A DNA stretch of 64,000 bases, taken from positions 62,001 to 126,000 of the forward strand of contig CAZSLC010000001.1 of assembly GCA_964607675.1 (NCBI GenBank), given 5' to 3'. Of this stretch, positions 52,293-61,576 are shown one piece after another. The notes beneath the pieces were generated by a model. It was not told the DNA's origin. It did no database searches and saw nothing but the letters and a program-made list of their open reading frames with translations. The position numbers and the translations under genes were made by a program. Each line of letters begins with the position of its first letter. Position 1 is the first letter of the stretch. Source of the stretch: CAZSLC01 sp964607675. GTDB taxonomy: Bacteria > Bacteroidota > Bacteroidia > Bacteroidales > UBA932.

Positions 52293-53336
52293 ATGCAACC
52301 AAAAGGAAATAAATATGGAGTACACAGAGTAATTGAACCAAAAGGTGTTCTTCCACAACCAGCAAATAGAATTGATAACAATATGGACGTTCTTTATGAT
52401 AATGAAATTCTCATTGACGTTCAGACTCTTAATATTGACTCAGCCTCATTTACTCAAATTGAAGAACAAGCAAAAGGGGATAAAGCTGAGATTGCAAAAA
52501 TTATGATGGGCATTGTTGAAAAACAAGGCAAACATCGTAACCCAGTAACAGGATCGGGTGGAATGTTACTTGGAACTGTAGAGAAAATTGGAGATGCTCT
52601 TAAAGGTAAAATTGATCTTAAGGAGGGGGATAAAATAGCTACTTTGGTATCATTGTCTCTTACCCCACTACGTATTGATAAAATCAAAGATATACGCCCT
52701 GAGATCGACCAAGTTGATATTGATGGCAAGGCTATACTTTTTGAAAGTGGTATTTATGCAAAAATACCTTCAGATTTGCCTGAAAACCTAGCACTATCTG
52801 CACTTGATGTAGCAGGTGCCCCTGCTCAAGTTGCCAAATTGGTAAAACCAGGTGATATTGTTCTTATTATTGGTGCTGGTGGCAAATCAGGTATGTTATG
52901 TTGCTATGAAGCTAAAAAACGCGCAGGTGTAACAGGAATGGTTATTGGGTTATGCCATAGTGAAAGAAGTACAAAGAGGATGCAAGAACTTGGCTTTTGT
53001 GACTATGTCTTCTCGGCGGATGCTACTCAACCAGTTCCTGTTCTCGAAAAAATTGAAGAACTTACTGGTGGCCAAATGTGCGATGTGACCATCAACAATG
53101 TCAATATCACAGATACTGAAATGACCTCTATCCTTTGTACGAAGAATACAGGAGTTGTTTATTTCTTCTCAATGGCTACAAGCTTTACAAAAGCAGCTCT
53201 CGGTGCAGAGGGTGTTGGTAGTGATGTTACAATGATTGTAGGTAATGGATACACTAAAGGACATGCTGAGATTACCCTACAAGAGTTAAGAGAGAGTGAA
53301 AAATTAAGAAAAATTTTCACAGAGTTGTATGCTTAA
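52293..53336 (+). CDS. kdd: 3,5-diaminohexanoate dehydrogenase
   Basis: A 347-residue NAD(P)-binding enzyme: N-terminal KYGVHRVIEPKGVLPQPA (typical of Kdd), DPR-like central part SGGMLLGTVEKIGD, and a Rossmann loop IIGAGGKSGMLCCYEAKKRAG. It oxidises L-erythro-3,5-diaminohexanoate to 3-keto-5-aminohexanoate with NAD(P)+, releasing ammonia. The 37-nt gap before it is the longest in the operon and AT-rich without an evident promoter box. Confidence 0.94.
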   Translation: MQPKGNKYGVHRVIEPKGVLPQPANRIDNNMDVLYDNEILIDVQTLNIDSASFTQIEEQAKGDKAEIAKIMMGIVEKQGKHRNPVTGSGGMLLGTVEKIGDALKGKIDLKEGDKIATLVSLSLTPLRIDKIKDIRPEIDQVDIDGKAILFESGIYAKIPSDLPENLALSALDVAGAPAQVAKLVKPGDIVLIIGAGGKSGMLCCYEAKKRAGVTGMVIGLCHSERSTKRMQELGFCDYVFSADATQPVPVLEKIEELTGGQMCDVTINNVNITDTEMTSILCTKNTGVVYFFSMATSFTKAALGAEGVGSDVTMIVGNGYTKGHAEITLQELRESEKLRKIFTELYA

Positions 53337-53349
53337 TTATCTCTAAGTA

Positions 53350-54597
53350 ATGGCTGAATCAAGAAGAAAAATATTATTTCCAGAAGTTGCAGATGAGCAA
53401 TGGAATGATTGGAAATGGCAGGTAAAGAATCGTATTGAGACTTTAGACCAACTTAAAAGATATATTTCGCTTACTCAAGAGGAGGAGGAAGGGGTGAAAA
53501 AGACCCTTTCAACCCTTCGTATGGCGATTACTCCATATTATCTAACCCTTATTGATCCTAATGATCCTTATTGTCCAATTAGAAGGCAGGCAGTTCCAAC
53601 TGCCTTAGAGACTCACAAGGCTGATGCAGATTTGTTAGATCCTCTCCATGAAGATACTGACTCTCCTGTTCCTGGTCTTACTCATAGGTATCCTGATAGG
53701 GTTTTGCTCCTTATTACAGATATGTGTTCTATGTATTGCCGTCATTGTACTCGTAGACGTTTTGCAGGTCAAAAGGATGATGAGTCTCCAAGTGATAGAA
53801 TAGAAAAAGCTATAGATTATATTGCAAAAACACCACAAGTGAGGGATGTTCTCCTCTCAGGGGGTGATGCCCTCATGGTAAGTGATTCAAAATTAGAGTA
53901 TATTATCCAAAGATTGCGTGCTATTCCTCATGTGGAGATAGTTCGTATTGGAAGCCGTACACCAGTGGTTTGCCCTCAAAGAATCACACCTGAGTTGGTG
54001 AATATGCTTAAAAAGTATCATCCTATATGGCTAAATACACACTTTAATCACCCCAATGAAGTTACTCAAGAGTCCAAGGCGGCCTGTGCAAGATTGGCTG
54101 ATGCTGGTATTCCACTTGGAAATCAATCTGTTCTTCTAAGGGGGGTTAACGATTGTACAAATGTAATGATGAAATTGGTCCATGAGTTGGTTAAAATGAG
54201 GGTTAGACCTTATTATATATATCAATGTGACCTCTCTATGGGATTAGAGCATTTTCGTACAACCGTATCTAAAGGAATTGAGATAATTGAAGGTTTAAGA
54301 GGTCATACTTCTGGTTATGCAGTTCCTACCTTTGTTGTAGATGCTCCTGGTGGTGGTGGAAAAACCCCTGTTATGCCTCAATATGTTATTTCCCAAGCTC
54401 CAGGAAAAGTGGTTTTAAGGAATTTTGAGGGTGTTATCACCACATATACAGAACCGATGGATTATGTTCCAGAGTGTCATTGTGAAGATTGCAAGGAAAA
54501 CGCAATGGTTGAAGGGGTCTCATCATTGTTAAGAGGACAGAGAATGACAATAGAACCATCTGTTTTAATGAGACACGAAAGGCATCATAATAAATAG
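53350..54597 (+). CDS. kamA: Lysine 2,3-aminomutase (radical SAM)
   Basis: A 415-residue radical-SAM, PLP-dependent aminomutase. The cluster motif is CSMYCRHC (Cys126, Cys130, Cys133). Lys338 in APGGGGKTP should bind PLP, and Asp294 and Asp331 occupy the positions known to hold the lysine amino groups. The C-terminal CHCEDCK probably binds structural zinc. It interconverts L-lysine and L-beta-lysine, the entry to the pathway. The length matches the clostridial enzyme. Position among kdd and the kamBCDE genes supports a catabolic role rather than compatible-solute synthesis. Confidence 0.97.
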   Translation: MAESRRKILFPEVADEQWNDWKWQVKNRIETLDQLKRYISLTQEEEEGVKKTLSTLRMAITPYYLTLIDPNDPYCPIRRQAVPTALETHKADADLLDPLHEDTDSPVPGLTHRYPDRVLLLITDMCSMYCRHCTRRRFAGQKDDESPSDRIEKAIDYIAKTPQVRDVLLSGGDALMVSDSKLEYIIQRLRAIPHVEIVRIGSRTPVVCPQRITPELVNMLKKYHPIWLNTHFNHPNEVTQESKAACARLADAGIPLGNQSVLLRGVNDCTNVMMKLVHELVKMRVRPYYIYQCDLSMGLEHFRTTVSKGIEIIEGLRGHTSGYAVPTFVVDAPGGGGKTPVMPQYVISQAPGKVVLRNFEGVITTYTEPMDYVPECHCEDCKENAMVEGVSSLLRGQRMTIEPSVLMRHERHHNK

Positions 54598-54599
54598 AT

Positions 54600-55553
54600 A
54601 TGCCATTCATTAACGATATATTAAAGTACAAAAGTTTATCTATCGTTGGGCTAGAAAAAAATACTGGTAAGACTGAATGCCTCAATTATGTTCTTAAGAA
54701 TCTTCCCACATCTAAAAAGGTATGTGTTACATCAATCGGATTAGATGGAGAGAAGGTAGATCAAGTGACAAATACCTCGAAACCTGAAATACATATTAGA
54801 AAGGGTTTGTTGTTTGCCACTAGTGAGAAACACTATAAAGAGAGAAAGGTATTATCTGAAATAGTAGCTATTTCCGATGATACCACCTCTTTAGGTAGAG
54901 TAGTTACTGCAAGGGCTTTATCAAATGGGAAAGCACTTATTTCAGGACCCTCATCTAATGGCTCACTTATACGTTGGATGTCTCACTTGCAAAGACTTGA
55001 TGTTGATCTTACAATAATTGATGGTGCTTTATCAAAGCTTAGTTCAGCATCTCCTGCTGTAAGTGAAGCAATGATTCTTTCTACAGGGGCTGCATATTCG
55101 GCAAATATGTCAACTTTGATACAAAAGACAGTTTTTATAGTAAATATGATAAATCTCCCATTATGTGATAGTTTCTCACAAAGCAATGTACTTGAAATAT
55201 CCTCTTTAGGGGTAGATAAATTTGATATCGGAGATGAATGTAATGTAATTAAAATTTCAGGGGCTTTAACTGATAGATTTTTAAAGCAATTGTCACAAGA
55301 GAAGAGAATTAGAGATATAAAAATAATTATAAAGGACTTTACTAAAATATTTTTTACACCTCAAACGTATCATACTTTTGTGAAAATGGGAGGGAGGCTA
55401 AGTGTTGAGCAAAGGAGTAAGCTTATAGCTGTGTGTGTCAATCCTATATCTCCGAGTGGATTTGTTTTAAATTCGGATATATTGTGCCAAGAGTTGTCAA
55501 AAGCTATATCGCTCCCAGTATATGATATTGTGAAGAATAAATATGAAGTTTAA
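54600..55553 (+). CDS. kamB: Lysine 5,6-aminomutase reactivase subunit KamB (P-loop protein)
   Basis: A 317-residue protein with an N-terminal P-loop GLEKNTGKT (residues 17-25) and a DLTIIDGALSK Walker-B-like stretch near residue 136-146. It matches what I recall of the KamB family that always accompanies KamC in lysine-fermentation operons. It is thought to take part in reactivating the B12-dependent lysine 5,6-aminomutase. The gene lies 2 nt after kamA and overlaps kamC by 11 nt, implying coupled synthesis. The mechanism is not worked out in detail, so the function rests mainly on genomic association. Confidence 0.75.
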   Translation: MPFINDILKYKSLSIVGLEKNTGKTECLNYVLKNLPTSKKVCVTSIGLDGEKVDQVTNTSKPEIHIRKGLLFATSEKHYKERKVLSEIVAISDDTTSLGRVVTARALSNGKALISGPSSNGSLIRWMSHLQRLDVDLTIIDGALSKLSSASPAVSEAMILSTGAAYSANMSTLIQKTVFIVNMINLPLCDSFSQSNVLEISSLGVDKFDIGDECNVIKISGALTDRFLKQLSQEKRIRDIKIIIKDFTKIFFTPQTYHTFVKMGGRLSVEQRSKLIAVCVNPISPSGFVLNSDILCQELSKAISLPVYDIVKNKYEV

Positions 55554-56901
55554 ATCAATCATAGATTCACCTTGTGGCTTGCGATTCTACTTTGAAAGTA
55601 TTGAATTTGCATCAAGTTACGCACGTCGTCTTTCTCTTGAAAAAGAGATGATGACTGATAGATGTGATATTTATGATAGGTATAAAAAACTAAATGTTTA
55701 TAAGGATTTTGTAGAGAACAAAGTGAATGCTAAGTTGCTCTCTTTGATAAGACATATTTTGAGTGAACTTAAAGATGTTGAAAGGACTATCAGTAAATTA
55801 TTCCACAATAGAGTATTAGATGATATTGAGTTGTTTGAAATAAAAAACCTTTCAATGTTATCCCTCAACATCCTTGATCTTCTTCAAAAAGCAAACATCG
55901 ATTCATCTCTCTCAAAAGAGATAGAAAAAGTAGTTGATATATTGGACCCTGATAAATTGAGGATTCCCTCTTTTTATATTTACAATTCGTATTCTACCGA
56001 GCTTGCTTCGATTAGAAAAAAGATCGAAAAAGCTTCTTCTGAGGCTGAGCAAATGGATATGCTAAGTGAATCTTCGATACTCGAATCTGTGGTTAGGCGC
56101 AGATTATCAACAGAGTTGACTCCATTTGCTGAAATGCTTATGCAAACACTTCAAGAAATTGGAGAAATTGATATTTTATTAGCACAAGCATTGTTAATGG
56201 ATGCAAAAGGGTATTCAATACCTTCATTTTCAGAAAGTCATTTGATCTCTCTAAATAGCTTTTTCAATCCCTCTGTGAAAGATGCAGTAGAGAAGAATGG
56301 TGGTGAATATCAGATGATTGATATAGAATATGGAGATGGCACGACACTGATTATTGGATCTAATATGGGGGGAAAGAGTGTTGTTCTCAAGAGCCTTGCT
56401 CTATGTCAATTCCTTTTTCAATTTGGTTATCCTATTCCAGCTACAAGTGGAAAGATGGTCCCCTTTGACTCTATCTTTTTAATTATTGGTGATGGTCAAA
56501 ATGAACTCAGAGGACTATCCTCATTTGCTGCTGAAATGAATGAGATAAATAAAGTTATCCTCTCTTCAAAAGGGGATAAAATGATGATTGCATTTATTGA
56601 TGAACCTGCAAGGAGCACCAATCCAGTAGAAGGTACTGCTCTTGTGTCGGCTTTGATCCATATTTTAAAAGGGAGCAATGTATCCCTAGTTATCACAACA
56701 CACTACAATCTCCAAGAACCTGAGTGTAATAGATTAAAAGTTAGGGGAATGGAGGAAGGTAGGATGAATTATAAGTTAATGGTATCTCCATATGGAGAGG
56801 TGCCTCATGAAGCATTAACTATTGCTGAGAGCCTCAATGTGTCTAAAATTTGGATAGATGAGGCCAGAAAAATATTAAATACTAATTTGAAGAAAAAATA
56901 A
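55543..56901 (+). CDS. kamC: Lysine 5,6-aminomutase reactivase ATPase KamC (MutS-like)
   Basis: A 452-residue protein whose C-terminal half is a MutS-type ATPase: Walker A GSNMGGKS (272-279), a MutS-like GRMVPFDSIF equivalent (GKMVPFDSIFLIIGDGQ), signature SSFAAEMNEI, Walker B MIAFIDEPARSTNPVEGTA, and ITTHYN. The N-terminal half is helical lever-like (~60-240) with no mismatch-binding domain. In this operon it is the ATPase partner of KamB for the cobalamin aminomutase KamDE, located 1 nt upstream of kamD. It appears to be a DNA-repair fold recruited as an enzyme chaperone. Confidence 0.8.
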   Translation: MKFKSIIDSPCGLRFYFESIEFASSYARRLSLEKEMMTDRCDIYDRYKKLNVYKDFVENKVNAKLLSLIRHILSELKDVERTISKLFHNRVLDDIELFEIKNLSMLSLNILDLLQKANIDSSLSKEIEKVVDILDPDKLRIPSFYIYNSYSTELASIRKKIEKASSEAEQMDMLSESSILESVVRRRLSTELTPFAEMLMQTLQEIGEIDILLAQALLMDAKGYSIPSFSESHLISLNSFFNPSVKDAVEKNGGEYQMIDIEYGDGTTLIIGSNMGGKSVVLKSLALCQFLFQFGYPIPATSGKMVPFDSIFLIIGDGQNELRGLSSFAAEMNEINKVILSSKGDKMMIAFIDEPARSTNPVEGTALVSALIHILKGSNVSLVITTHYNLQEPECNRLKVRGMEEGRMNYKLMVSPYGEVPHEALTIAESLNVSKIWIDEARKILNTNLKKK

Positions 56902-56902
56902 A

Positions 56903-58456
56903 ATGCAAAGTAAATTAGGACTAGATTCAAAAAAAGTTGAACGTGCAAGAAAAGTGGCAGGAAACATTGCCAAAGATGTTCAAAACTTTGTAGAGGAATA
57001 CACCACAGTTGCAGTGGAGAGGACTTTATCTCGTCTATTAGGTGTCGATGGTATAGATGAAAACCAAATTCCCCTCCCGAATGTGATTGTAGATGAGCTT
57101 AAAGAGAGAGGCCAACTAAAAAATGGCGTTCTCTTTTTCATTGGAAATGCAATGATACAAACAGGACTTTCCCCACAGGAAATTGCTGAGAGAATAGCTG
57201 TTGGGACATTAGATATAGTAAATCTCCCTTTTGCAGAGAAAAGTGAAATTGAGAAAAAGCTATCACCGATAGTAAATGATTCTATTACAAGAATTAGAAA
57301 CCGTCGCAAAAGGAGAGAAGAGTATCTGAAGACAATAGGAGAGGGTTCTAAACCATATATTTACGTAATTGTTGCCACTGGAAATATTTATGAAGACGTA
57401 GTGCAGGCAGAGGCAGCAGCACGCCAAGGGGCAGACATAATTGCTGTTATCAGAACCACTGGTCAGTCCCTTCTTGACTATGTCCCATATGGTGCAACAA
57501 CGGAAGGATTTGGTGGAACATTTGCAACTCAGGAGAATTTTAGAATAATGCGTTCTGCTCTTGATAAAGTTGGTGAAGAGGTTGGGAGGTATATAAGGTT
57601 ATGTAATTATTGTTCAGGTCTTTGCATGCCTGAAATAGCAATTATGGGTGCTTTTGAAGGACTGGATGTTATGCTCAACGATGCCCTTTATGGCATATTG
57701 TTTAGAGATATCAATATGCAAAGAACATTGATAGATCAATTTTTCTCACGTGTTATCAATGGGTTTGCAGGTGTTATAATTAATACAGGTGAGGATAATT
57801 ATCTTACTACTGCAGATGCAGTTGAAGCTGCCCATACTGTCCTTGCTTCAGATTTGATTAACGAACAACTTGCCCTGCTGGCAGGTCTTCCTGAGGAACA
57901 AATGGGGCTTGGTCATGCTTTTGAGATGGATCCAGTAATGAAAAATGGTTTTTTGTATGAACTCGCTCAAGCCCAAATGACAAGGGAGATTTTTCCGAAG
58001 GCTACATTGAAGTACATGCCCCCTACAAAATTTATGACTGGTAATATATTTAAAGGTCATATACAAGATGCCCTTTTCAATATGATTGGAATATGGACTA
58101 ATCAAGGAATACAACTCTTAGGAATGCCAACAGAGGCTATTCACACCCCTTTTATGTCTGATAGATTTTTATCAATAGAGAATGCAAAATATATTTTCAA
58201 TAATATGTACGATATTGGAAATGAAATGGAGTTTAAAGAGAACGGTATAATTCGTAACAGGGCAAAACTTGTTCTTGATAATGCTATTGAACTTCTTGAA
58301 ATAATTGACAGCGAAGGGTTGTTTACTGCCCTCGAAAAAGGTAACTTTGGAGATGTTAAACGTCCTAAAAATGGTGGGAAGGGGCTTGAAGGTGTATGCT
58401 TAAAAGGGGACAAATATATGAATCCATTTATTAATTTGATGAAAGGAGGTAAATAA
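56903..58456 (+). CDS. kamD: Lysine 5,6-aminomutase, alpha subunit
   Basis: A 517-residue large subunit: SKLGLDSKKVERAR at the start, VEEYTTVAVERTLSRLLGVDG, and TTGQSLLDYVPYGATTEGFGGTFATQENF, a region conserved in the TIM barrel that holds PLP and adenosyl. EMDPVMKNGFLYELAQAQMTREIFP follows. With KamE it moves the terminal amino group of beta-lysine to C5, using adenosylcobalamin and PLP. Length is typical. Its last codons (MKGGK) overlap a canonical Shine-Dalgarno sequence for kamE. Confidence 0.96.
   Translation: MQSKLGLDSKKVERARKVAGNIAKDVQNFVEEYTTVAVERTLSRLLGVDGIDENQIPLPNVIVDELKERGQLKNGVLFFIGNAMIQTGLSPQEIAERIAVGTLDIVNLPFAEKSEIEKKLSPIVNDSITRIRNRRKRREEYLKTIGEGSKPYIYVIVATGNIYEDVVQAEAAARQGADIIAVIRTTGQSLLDYVPYGATTEGFGGTFATQENFRIMRSALDKVGEEVGRYIRLCNYCSGLCMPEIAIMGAFEGLDVMLNDALYGILFRDINMQRTLIDQFFSRVINGFAGVIINTGEDNYLTTADAVEAAHTVLASDLINEQLALLAGLPEEQMGLGHAFEMDPVMKNGFLYELAQAQMTREIFPKATLKYMPPTKFMTGNIFKGHIQDALFNMIGIWTNQGIQLLGMPTEAIHTPFMSDRFLSIENAKYIFNNMYDIGNEMEFKENGIIRNRAKLVLDNAIELLEIIDSEGLFTALEKGNFGDVKRPKNGGKGLEGVCLKGDKYMNPFINLMKGGK
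58442..58450 (+). promoter_or_regulatory. Canonical Shine-Dalgarno sequence for kamE
   Basis: AAAGGAGGT lies 7 nt upstream of the kamE ATG, within the kamD 3' end. Nearly all other genes in the window lack such a sequence, as expected in Bacteroidetes, so this one stands out. Confidence 0.7.
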
Positions 58457-58457
58457 T

Positions 58458-59243
58458 ATGAGCGGCGGACTTTATTCGATGCAGTCTAAAGATTTTGATA
58501 AGACTTTGGACCTAACAAAAGTAAAACCTTACGGAGATACAATGAATGATGGTAAGGTTCAGTTGAGTTTCACTCTACCTGTTCCAGTTGGTGCAGAGGC
58601 TATCGAAGCAGCAAAACAACTGATTGTAAAAATGGGGTTTAACAATCCTCAAGTGGTGTTTTATAAAGAACTTACTCCTGGATTTACTTTCTTCAACTGT
58701 TATGGTTCTACAACATTTGATATTGATTATTCAAATATTTACGTTCCTAAGGTTGAATCATCTGTTATGGATATGCCTCAAACAGACGAATTCATAAAAG
58801 AAAATATAGGTAGAAAGCTAATTGTCGTAGGGGCTAGCACTGGCACTGATGCACATACTGTTGGCATTGATGCCATAATGAATATGAAAGGATATGCAGG
58901 TCATTATGGGCTCGAAAGATATGATATGATTGAAGCTTATAATCTTGGCAGTCAAGTTCCTAACGAAGAATTCATTGCAAAAGGAATTGAACTTAAGGCT
59001 GATGCCCTAATTGTATCTCAGACCGTTACTCAAAAAGATATACATATTAAAAATTTAACCGAACTTGTGGAGATGATGGAGGCAGAGGGATTGCGAGATA
59101 AAATGATTCTTGTCTGTGGTGGACCTCGCATAACACACGAACTGGCTAAAGAGTTGGGATATGATGCTGGTTTTGGTATGAATACCTATGCTGATGACGT
59201 GGCCTCTTTTATTGCCCAAGAATTTGTAAATAGACATAAATAA
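58458..59243 (+). CDS. kamE: Lysine 5,6-aminomutase, beta (cobalamin-binding) subunit
   Basis: A 261-residue small subunit with the B12-binding motif DAHTVG (Asp131-Gly136, where His133 should be the lower axial cobalt ligand). Lys144 in MNMKGYAGHYGLERY sits exactly where the characterised enzyme binds PLP through a Schiff base. CGGPRITHELAKELGYDAGFG is the C-terminal B12-domain motif. It pairs with KamD, 1 nt upstream. A strong Shine-Dalgarno sequence precedes it. Confidence 0.97.
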   Translation: MSGGLYSMQSKDFDKTLDLTKVKPYGDTMNDGKVQLSFTLPVPVGAEAIEAAKQLIVKMGFNNPQVVFYKELTPGFTFFNCYGSTTFDIDYSNIYVPKVESSVMDMPQTDEFIKENIGRKLIVVGASTGTDAHTVGIDAIMNMKGYAGHYGLERYDMIEAYNLGSQVPNEEFIAKGIELKADALIVSQTVTQKDIHIKNLTELVEMMEAEGLRDKMILVCGGPRITHELAKELGYDAGFGMNTYADDVASFIAQEFVNRHK

Positions 59244-59273
59244 TATTATTAATTATTTTAAAATATCACTATC

Positions 59274-59933
59274 ATGGATAAAAACGAAATTAGAGAAGTT
59301 ATCGCTCGCAGAGCAGCTCTTGAATTAAAAGATGGGGATGTTGTCAACCTTGGAATTGGCCTTCCTACTATGATTCCTGATTTCCTTCCAAAGGGGGTAT
59401 CAGTAGTTCTTCAAACAGAAAATGGTCTCGTTGGTATGGGACCTACACCTAAAGAGGGTGAAGAAGATCCTAATCTTGTTAATTCAGGAGGAGGGTTTAT
59501 CACAGCACTTCCAGGCGCATATTCCTGCAGTTCAGCTGATTCATTTGCAATTATCAGGGGTGGGCATGTTAATGTAACATTCCTTGGGGCTCTTGAGGTT
59601 GATGAGAATGGAGATTTAGCAAACTGGATGATTCCAGGTAAAAAAGTTCCAGGAATGGGTGGAGCGATGGACTTGTTGATCGGTGCAAAGAAAGTAATTC
59701 TCACTATGGAGCATACTGCAAAGGGAAATCCTAAGATCTTAACTAAATGCAAATTGCCCCTTACAGCAGCTGGACAAGTAAATATGATTATTACAGAAAT
59801 GGGGGTTATGGATATTACCCCTGAAGGAATAGTATTGAAAGAGATTCACCCAGAATTTACTGTAGAACAAGTACAAGCAGCAACTGAAGCAAAACTCATT
59901 ATATCTAAAGATCTTAAACCAATGATGCAATAA
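59274..59933 (+). CDS. atoA: Butyryl-CoA:acetoacetate CoA-transferase, beta subunit
   Basis: A 219-residue CoA-transferase subunit B: AARRAALELKDGDVVNLGIGLPTMI-like start (RRAALELKDGDVVNLGIG), the catalytic Glu49 in TENGLVGMGP, GGGFITALPGA and GHVNVTFLGALEVDENGDLANW. It forms the active enzyme with AtoD from the head of the operon. The two genes frame the kal-kce-kdd-kamABCDE block. The stop shares one base with the next ATG. Confidence 0.94.
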   Translation: MDKNEIREVIARRAALELKDGDVVNLGIGLPTMIPDFLPKGVSVVLQTENGLVGMGPTPKEGEEDPNLVNSGGGFITALPGAYSCSSADSFAIIRGGHVNVTFLGALEVDENGDLANWMIPGKKVPGMGGAMDLLIGAKKVILTMEHTAKGNPKILTKCKLPLTAAGQVNMIITEMGVMDITPEGIVLKEIHPEFTVEQVQAATEAKLIISKDLKPMMQ

Positions 59934-60709
59934 TGGGTTATGAATTTCTAAAATATGAAAAGAGTGGGGAGATATTAATTCTTACAATATCTTCCCCTAA
60001 ATCTTTAAATGCACTCAGTTTTGAAATACTTAAAGAGTTGAATACATTTATTGATTCGATTGATGCTTCTATTAGGGTGCTTATAATAACAGGTGATGGG
60101 GAGAAATCTTTTGTAGCTGGTGCCAATATTGCTCAAATGAAAGGTTTTAATGAAAAAGAGGCTCTCGAGTTTTCTCAGTTTGGGGCGATGGTCTTTAAAA
60201 AGATAGAAGATCTAAACATTCCTGTAATTGCAGCTGTCAATGGATTTGCATTAGGTGGAGGGTGTGAACTCTCGATCTCTTGTGATATAAGGGTGGCATC
60301 GGAGAATGCACTATTTGGACAACCTGAGGTCAAACTCGGAATATTGCCAGGATTCTCAGGGACATTCCGTTTGAGCAAATTAATCGGTCAGTCATATGCA
60401 AAGGAGCTTATTTACACTGGAAAAAACATAAATGCACAGGAGGCATTCAGAATAGGTTTAGTAAATAGTGTCGTTCCAATAGCAGATTTACTTCCTACTT
60501 GTATTAAAATGGCACAATCCATTGTAAAAAATGCACCTATTGCTGTTAAGTATGCAAAAAAGAGCATCAATGAGGGATATGACTTATCCTCGAATGACGC
60601 TATAGCTCTTGAGAATGATTATTTCTCAAAATGTTTTATAACTGAAGATCAGAAAGAGGGGATGGGGGCATTTTTGGAAAAACGTACCCCTTCATTTAAA
60701 AATGAATAA
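59933..60709 (+). CDS. crt: Enoyl-CoA hydratase (crotonase family)
   Basis: A 258-residue crotonase. FVAGANIAQMKGF forms part of the oxyanion hole, FALGGGCELSISCDIRVA follows, and FGQPEVKLGILPGFSGT carries the two catalytic Glu residues (GQPEVKLGI and the upstream GCEL). It hydrates crotonyl-CoA reversibly to 3-hydroxybutyryl-CoA. With Hbd downstream it links the crotonyl-CoA from lysine to acetoacetyl-CoA. TAATG overlap with atoA shows coupling. Confidence 0.92.
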   Translation: MGYEFLKYEKSGEILILTISSPKSLNALSFEILKELNTFIDSIDASIRVLIITGDGEKSFVAGANIAQMKGFNEKEALEFSQFGAMVFKKIEDLNIPVIAAVNGFALGGGCELSISCDIRVASENALFGQPEVKLGILPGFSGTFRLSKLIGQSYAKELIYTGKNINAQEAFRIGLVNSVVPIADLLPTCIKMAQSIVKNAPIAVKYAKKSINEGYDLSSNDAIALENDYFSKCFITEDQKEGMGAFLEKRTPSFKNE

Positions 60710-60725
60710 TTAATATAAGAACAAT

Positions 60726-61565
60726 ATGAAAATATGTGTAATAGGAACAGGTACCATGGGTTCAGGTATCGTTCAAGCATTTGCTCAAGCAAATGTACCC
60801 GTTGTGATGAAAAGTAGAAGTCAAGCTAGTCTTGATAAAGCTATTGGTAAAATATCAAAATCTCTTGCAAGGCTTGTTGAGAAAGGTAAAGTAACTAAAG
60901 AATATATGGATGCTACCATTGCAAATATCTCTACAACAACTGATTATGCTGCTTTTGCTGATGCAGATCTCGTTATTGAAGCTGCCGTTGAGACAATGGA
61001 TCTTAAAAGGGAACTTTTCAAAGAACTAGATACAATTTGTAAACCCGAGGCTATTCTTGCTTCCAATACTTCATCTTTGTCTATTACTGAGATTGCAGCA
61101 AGTACTACAAGACCAGACAAAGTGATTGGGATGCACTTTTTCAATCCTGCTCCGATGATGAAATTAGTAGAGCTTATTAAAGGGCAAAAAACATCTGATG
61201 ATGTGTGTACTTTGATAAGTGATCTTGCTAAATCTATTGGCAAAGTTCCTGTTATGGTAAATGAAGCACCTGGTTTTGTTGTAAACAGAATTTTAATTCC
61301 TCTTGTAAATGAGGGAATTGGCATACTTGCTGATGGGGTTGCAACTAAAGAAGAGATTGATGAAGCTATGAAATTGGGGGCTAACCATCCAATGGGTCCT
61401 TTAGCATTAGGAGATTTAATAGGATTAGATGTTTGTCTTGCCATAATGGAAGTGCTTCATTCTGAATTTGGTGATGATAAATACAGACCTCATCCTCTAT
61501 TGAAAAAAATGGTGAGAGCCAATCTATTGGGTAGAAAAACAGGGGAAGGATTTTATAAATATTAA
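60726..61565 (+). CDS. hbd: 3-hydroxybutyryl-CoA dehydrogenase
   Basis: A 279-residue 3-hydroxyacyl-CoA dehydrogenase. Rossmann loop [18 protein letters not shown], catalytic His137 in [25 protein letters not shown] and the C-terminal KTGEGFYKY are all present. It interconverts 3-hydroxybutyryl-CoA and acetoacetyl-CoA. After the second strand the sequence reads VVMKSRSQ, with Ser and Arg where NAD-dependent forms usually have an acidic residue, which points to NADP(H). Length typical. Confidence 0.94.
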   Translation: MKICVIGTGTMGSGIVQAFAQANVPVVMKSRSQASLDKAIGKISKSLARLVEKGKVTKEYMDATIANISTTTDYAAFADADLVIEAAVETMDLKRELFKELDTICKPEAILASNTSSLSITEIAASTTRPDKVIGMHFFNPAPMMKLVELIKGQKTSDDVCTLISDLAKSIGKVPVMVNEAPGFVVNRILIPLVNEGIGILADGVATKEEIDEAMKLGANHPMGPLALGDLIGLDVCLAIMEVLHSEFGDDKYRPHPLLKKMVRANLLGRKTGEGFYKY

Positions 61566-61576
61566 TAAAACAATAT

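Noticed and set aside
55543..56901. Annotation of kamC as a DNA mismatch repair MutS
   Set aside because: Only the ATPase and lever-like parts are present, and the gene is locked between kamB and kamD, so the aminomutase-associated KamC call is better.
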